From: Salminus brasiliensis
Lineage: Eukaryota; Chordata; Actinopteri; Characiformes; Bryconidae
Assembly (NCBI RefSeq): GCF_030463535.1
Contig: NC_132878.1
Location: 34,412,261 to 34,476,260 of the forward strand
Direction: 5' to 3'
Length of the DNA stretch: 64,000 nucleotides
Notes under the pieces: model-generated
The model's input: only the letters and a program-made list of their open reading frames with translations
Database searches by the model: none
What the model was told of the DNA's origin: nothing
Position numbers and translations under genes: made by a program
Shown here: positions 59,186 to 64,000 of the stretch, piece by piece
Position numbering within the stretch: position 1 is the first letter of the stretch
How the letters are laid out: every line of letters begins with the position of its first letter

Positions 59186-59530
59186 AACAGAATATTCATT
59201 CAATGGCAAGAGTAAAAAAAAAAAAGAAAAAAAAATCATAAGTACTTTTTGACCATTTTCGTCATCAAATGTTAAGGTTTTGACCTGACAGCAACAACAC
59301 AGAGAAACTAAAGTTCTAGATCCTATAATATAATGATGAAACTACATCTTATGTCCTAAATGAAGCATATTTAAAAATTGCCAATGCACACACACACACA
59401 CACACATAACACATACCACTGATTCCTGATCCACTCTATCCCTCAGTGTTGCTATAGCAGCATGATTTAACATCTCACCATGACCACCCCCTCACAGCTT
59501 TAACCAGAAAGCTTTAGCTGGAGTGGGAAT

Positions 59531-59533
<3 letters not shown>

Positions 59534-59576
<43 letters not shown>
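59534..59576. repeat. (CT)n-(CA)n compound microsatellite
   Basis: Fifteen CT units pass directly into CA units. Confidence 0.95.
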
Positions 59577-59936
59577 GAAATTAAGCATGAATGCTTCACA
59601 CTTTTTTCACACTTTCATGCGAGGATGTATATGCGTACACTCACACACACGTACACACTCTTAACGCTGTGTTTAAACAGATTAATACAGCAAGGCTTCT
59701 GCATAGAGCATGTAGTGAATACACACTGTGAATGAGTCTCGTGTTCACGTAACAAAGAAAGCAGCTTCTACACAGTGCAGAGGGCAGCACACACACACAC
59801 ACGCACACACTGCGTATTGATTTTTCCTGTCTCCTCATGGGAGTATGTGGAGGTGCTTCGCGAGTGTATTTGTTTCTTTGTGAGCGCTTTCAGAATATGG
59901 CTTTTTGTCTTGGCTCTGTTTACGCTCACAGCCTCT

Positions 59937-59969
<33 letters not shown>

Positions 59970-60330
59970 CGGAGCACTATTTCCAAACCTCAATGAAGTG
60001 CTTTACTAAGAAAACCCATGTGCAGCTTTCATTCCTGAGCCGCAGAGGAAAGATGGGCAGAAAGTTCCACACGCTTTTCCACTTCAGTTGCAAACAAACA
60101 TCGTCTGCTCAATGGAATAAACACCAGCTGAAGGTGAATCTGGGAGCCGAATCCAAGAGCCTGAAGCACTAAGACCTTACAGTAATTCATCTCCTGAGGA
60201 AACTCATTACTCCCATTATCTCAGTAGGAGAGAGAGGGAGAGAGAATCTAAAAGAAAGTGATGGACAGTGTGTGAGAGGGTGACCGAGTGAGAATGAGTG
60301 AGAGTAAGAGGAGAAAAGAAAGATACAGGG

Positions 60331-60770
60331 TAGACAGACAGATAGCCAGACAAACTGATGGAAAGAAAAACAAACAGATGGACAGAAGGATAGATAGACA
60401 GACAGAGAAACAGACAGAGAGATATATAGATAGACAGACAGAGAAACAGACAGATAGAGAGATAGATAGATAGACAGACAGAGAAACAGACAGATAGATA
60501 GATAGACAGACAGAGAAACAGACAGATAGAGAGATAGATAGATAATTAGACAGACAGAGAAACAGACAGATAGAGATAGATAGATAGACAGACAGAGAAA
60601 CAGACAGATAGAGAGATAGATAGATAATTAGACAGACAGAGAAACAGACAGATAGAGATAGATAGATAGACAGACAGAGAAACAGACAGATAGAGAGATA
60701 AATAGATAATTAGACAGACAGAGAAACAGACAGATAGATAGATAGATAGACAGACGAACAGATATATATA
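60331..60770. repeat. GACA/GATA array organised as an 82-bp higher-order repeat
   Basis: GAGAAACAGACAGA anchors occur at 60405, 60441, 60481, 60513, 60557, 60595, 60639, 60677 and 60721. From 60513 the spacing alternates 44 and 38 nt, so the true unit is 82 bp. The 44-nt subunit carries an ATTA insertion. Confidence 0.9.
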
Positions 60771-61168
60771 CACTATTTGGACAAAAGTATTGGGACACCT
60801 GCTCATTCACCGCTTGTACCAAAATCAAGGGTATTAAAATTTATCCTACTTATCTCTACTGTCCAGGGAGTTCTGTCGTAAGGATTTGATTGCATTCAGC
60901 AACGAGAGCGTTAGTAAGGTCAGGACCTCACCTCACCCCCCCCAACTCATCCTAAAAGTACTGGATGGAGCACCATCCATCATTCCAGAGAACACAGTTC
61001 CACTACTCCACAGCTCCACAGTTCTATTCTATCGGCAATACTTCTATAGAAGGACTAGACACGCTGTCTATGTATGCATTTGCACATCTGTGTCTGCAAT
61101 GGGTGCCACTTAAAGTAGCTGAATGCATTCATTAAAATGGGTGTCCACAAACATTTGGACATATAGTG
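60771..61168 (+). mobile_element. 'GGACAAAAGTATTGGGACACC' MITE, copy 3 (near complete)
   Basis: Begins CACTATTTGGACAAAAGTAT and ends AACATTTGGACATATAGTG; the outermost CACTAT/ATAGTG are inverted. Internal GATTGCATTCAGCAACGAG, CATCATTCCAGAGAACACAG and ATTTGCACATCTGTGTC identify the family. Flanked on both sides by GATA/GACA repeats, i.e. inserted within the array. Non-coding. Confidence 0.8.
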
Positions 61169-61250
61169 CAGATAGACCGACAGATAGATAAACAGGCAGA
61201 CGGATAGACTGACAGGCACAGAAAGACAGAGATAGATCTCCTAGCTTACA
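61169..61250. repeat. Right remnant of the GATA/GACA array
   Basis: CAGATAGACCGACAGATAG and related units continue after the MITE, more decayed than the left part. Confidence 0.7.
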
Positions 61251-63544
61251 GAGAGGCAGATAGACATTCCTACTAAAGCTATAAATGAGCTCGCCTCTCA
61301 GCCTCTGCCAGTCTTTTCCACGACACACCAAGCTATTTACATCATGCGAGGCCAATTTCTGCTCTCAGCTCGGTGTAATCTGTGCATGACTAAACAGTTC
61401 CTCTACCCAGCGCCCAGGCCGAGCCAGCTCTACACTTTCCACAGCCAGTGCTAAGGCCTCCACTGCCCCCAGGGCTGCAGCTATCCTCCTCCGTCCTCCG
61501 TTCTCACAAACAGGGCTCGGTCCAAGGCGCACAAGCACCACACAGCCAAATCCTCAGCGCTCATTTAACACCAAGAGATTTCACTGAAAAAATAGTCTCA
61601 ACATTTCTGAAAGCAGCTTATTTCTAGCAGCAAGTGTCAGACGCTTCATTTTTAAGACAGTTATGCATAGGAGGACCTTCATTAGGCTTTATGTTTTGAA
61701 AAAAAAACTGCCTTCTGGACATTCCCCCTGCATGCCACCCCTGTATTACTGAAATTAGGCACTGCCCCAACAAGCAAAAAGCAAGCTACGCAGCCAACAA
61801 GTGGATGTATTAGTGAGCTAGTTCACTGCCTTCCCACTCTGGTCTCGTAAAACCCCCTTCTTTGCCTATTTCCTTGCACTGATGGCATTGTGTGATGTGG
61901 GCGTTCTAGCTACTGGGTGGAAATTGGAGATGACCAAGTCGGGAAGAATCTGGGTTAAAATATGCATACGCATATCATTTGCAAAAACCGTTCTCTAAGG
62001 AACCGTCCACTGAAGGTCCATCACACCCAGGTCCAGCATTAAAGGAGGTAGAATGCTGGTCGCATTACAAAAACACATAGCATGAACCCTGCTGGTCACC
62101 TTCGTACTGTCCCCACTTGTAGGACGAGCATGTTCTTCTAGTCTTAGCAGGTCAGACCGCAGACCAAAGAGCTGCAGAAGGCCGCCTTGGCTGCCCAGCA
62201 CAGCTTCTGGGCTGAGAGGACCCCTGGCTGCGTGGTCTCAACCCAGTGCAAAAGGCGGAAAGTTGTCCTGGGCCCCTGGAAACGTGTGCTAATGGAAACT
62301 CCAGCGCTGAAGAAAGGAACCAGTGGGCCAGAAGCCAGTTCCTCCTCTCATATGGAGACTTACCCAAACCACAGAGCTGAGAGCTTGCAAGCTGCACCGT
62401 GTGGGTGTGTGTGTAAGTGTGTGTGGGGTGGAGGTGGGGTGTTGTGGTTATGATGAAAAAAACAAAAAAACAAAGCAAAAAAAACACCCAAAGAAATAGG
62501 ACAAACACAAGCAGACAGCTTTGCGGCGACTCTATTTGTAGCCGGGACTGCGTTTCTAGTGCATGCTTGCAAAAAAAACACTGAGAGATATCCACCAGTC
62601 GACCATTTCTGCTGACTAACCCTCTGGCCAAACCACCGTATTTCAACAGCCGCTCTGAAACAGGGCCACCCTATCTCTAGCTGGGTTTTCAGAGCGTTAT
62701 CAATCAGGCTGCAACCATTTGTCAGCTTTCTGCGCTTTCAAGATACATCACTGATTCCATGACATCATCGTTCATGCTAGGCTTTGGCTTCCAAGAACGC
62801 TTCCCTCTGATGACGCCTCGCTATGGTTAAGATGTGGCTTTTTGAGCACCCCTACACAGATCCTTTGCATAGATCTGCTGCCGTTAGCATGTTCTCTCCC
62901 TTTTGTTGTATGCCTCTTTGTGCAATTAGGCCGTCTAGTTCTGTTGCTGTGTCTCAAAACGTGAACTTTCGCCGTGTACCAGCCAGTGCAAGCAGTGTGT
63001 TCACACTGGGAAAAGCAATAGCGTACGTACTGATGGTAACAGGCGCTCAGTGCTCGCAGGTTGCCTTACTTAGCAGAAGGGAAGGGGCCAAGCAAGACCA
63101 TTGAGACTCTGTGTTCCAAAGCCTAGGCTGTGGTCAAGGAAGGCTGTATTTCTCGAGAGTTGGGTCATCGAAGGCCATTTTGTTTCGTAGGAAAGGAACT
63201 GAAGGACATGACTAGTGTATCCTTCAAGTACATTCCCCGTTTACACTTCGCATTTGCTTATGTCAGTTAGCCATGATGTGTCAGTACATCCTGCTCAGGC
63301 CGTCTCAAATGTGCAGGAACGAGCCCTGAAGAGGAGCCTCTGTACACCAGGGCTAGCAAGGTCTGTTCTACACAGGCTGCCGGCTATCACTTTTTGTTGT
63401 TTGCAGGAAAGCTCATCAGGTACGACTCAGTGATGTGATGTAATGACTGGAAATCTGCCATTTCCAGTTAGTCCAACGCGGTACTGTTCAACTTGAGACG
63501 ATGCTACAGAGTGTTAGAAGTATTAGAATGTGCACAGTGCCTGA

Positions 63545-63898
63545 ATCGAGACCCAGGGAACGTGTCACCGCAAACGAGATCACCGCAAATCAGAGCAAGC
63601 TCTGCATCCAGACATCCGCAGCGGCCGTCCGTCTGACTGCTCCGATTTATTGTTTTCCACTTTGTGTTTTTCTCCCCCTCGGCCCGTGAACGTTCCTCTG
63701 CTGGCTACGGCGGATAATGACCTGTCTTCCAAGAATAATGTTTCCAGATGTGGTTGCAAGGTTCATAGGAATCCAAACACAGTATTTCAGCCTCGGAATG
63801 CGCTTTTTCCATGCCGGCGCGTTCCGACGCACGGATGGCGTTTGTTCGCGCTCGCACACAAACCTCGCCACAAAATGACTGGTTTGCGCTGCGTTCTG
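63545..63898. promoter_or_regulatory. CpG-dense patch in upstream bach2 intron
   Basis: Roughly 38 CpG in about 350 nt by hand count (for example GCCGGCGCGTTCCGACGCACGG trimmed to its core GGCGCGTTCCGACGC at about 63816), well above the surrounding intron. A pyrimidine-rich run (63930-63970) follows. It could be an alternative promoter, enhancer or untranslated exon; no TATA or exon boundary is certain. Confidence 0.3.
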
Positions 63899-64000
63899 AT
63901 TAGAAGTGCTGAGTGTTGCAGAGCTGTCTTTTCTTTCTCCCTCCCCCTCCCCTTCTCTTTCGCTCTCTTGTGTCTTTTATTCCGAGGGCATTTTTCTCCT

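Larger units (their letters stand above)
8275..64000 (-). other. bach2: bach2 gene span (5' end outside the window)
   Basis: One minus-strand gene covers the rest of the window. Four coding exons, all joined at phase 0, give 81 + 463 + 69 + 152 = 765 residues (human BACH2 is 841). Coding introns are 22.2, 14.5 and 3.1 kb. The first coding exon is preceded by an acceptor, so at least one untranslated exon lies upstream; its position is not seen. BACH2 is a BTB-bZIP repressor that dimerises with small MAF proteins at MARE/AP-1 sites and controls B- and T-cell differentiation. Teleosts keep two bach2 copies; which one this is cannot be decided from the sequence alone. Confidence 0.9.
58430..64000 (-). 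other. bach2: bach2 intron upstream of the first coding exon (partial)
   Basis: Intron sequence running off the right edge. It holds two unusual tandem repeats, a MITE and short microsatellites (CA at 59387-59406, 59788-59810, 59939-59967; CT/CA at 59534-59576). Positions 61.2-63.5 kb show no repeat I can name. A CpG-dense patch lies at 63545-63898. A 5' untranslated exon could be present but cannot be recognised. Confidence 0.7.

Noticed and set aside
60405..60760. CRISPR-like regularly spaced repeats
   Set aside because: The spacers are themselves GATA/GACA and the locus is a vertebrate intron; it is a minisatellite.

Overview
The window is vertebrate nuclear DNA, almost certainly from a ray-finned fish and probably an otophysan-type teleost. 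This is inferred from three things: vertebrate gene families with canonical GT-AG introns, very dense CA/GA/GATA microsatellites, and many short DNA-transposon and SINE families of the kind seen in catfish, characins and cyprinids. The species cannot be named from the sequence alone. Three genes are present, in the order casp8ap2 (+, only the last coding exon), gja10 (+, complete coding region), bach2 (-, all coding exons, 5' untranslated exons outside the window). The same order and orientation occur at human 6q15, so this is a conserved syntenic block.

Layout: 1-119 is the last intron end and final coding exon of casp8ap2 (FLASH), followed by its 3'UTR to a poly(A) signal at 1542. 1.57-2.78 kb is intergenic. 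3059-4866 encodes connexin gja10 in two coding exons, the second only 12 codons long. 4.87-8.27 kb holds the gja10 3' end, a telomere-like foldback repeat and other repeats. From about 8.28 kb to the right edge everything belongs to bach2 on the minus strand: a roughly 8-kb 3'UTR (8.28-16.25 kb), then coding exons at 16255-16713 (leucine zipper and C terminus), 19849-20055 (basic region), 34538-35926 (rest of BTB and the long central region) and 58175-58429 (start codon and first part of BTB). They are separated by introns of 3.1, 14.5 and 22.2 kb. The coding pieces join in phase to a protein of about 765 residues. The last 5.6 kb is the intron upstream of the first coding exon.

Functionally the genes are unrelated neighbours: FLASH in histone mRNA processing and apoptosis signalling, GJA10 in retinal horizontal-cell gap junctions, BACH2 as a MAF-dimerising transcriptional repressor of lymphocyte differentiation. 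gja10 and bach2 converge tail to tail.

The introns are repeat-rich. They hold several MITE families with visible terminal inverted repeats (Tc1/mariner-like, hAT-like and unassigned foldbacks), three tRNA-derived SINEs, an L2-type LINE 3' fragment sharing its tail with one SINE, two large GATA/GACA arrays, and local duplications. The signals most worth a second look are: CA/TG microsatellites abutting four of the six bach2 coding-exon splice sites; a 21-bp minisatellite of TTCnnGAA palindromes just upstream of the first coding exon; an 82-bp higher-order repeat built from GACA/GATA; a cluster of palindromic RFX X-boxes; and a foldback element whose ends carry convergent CTCF-like motifs.
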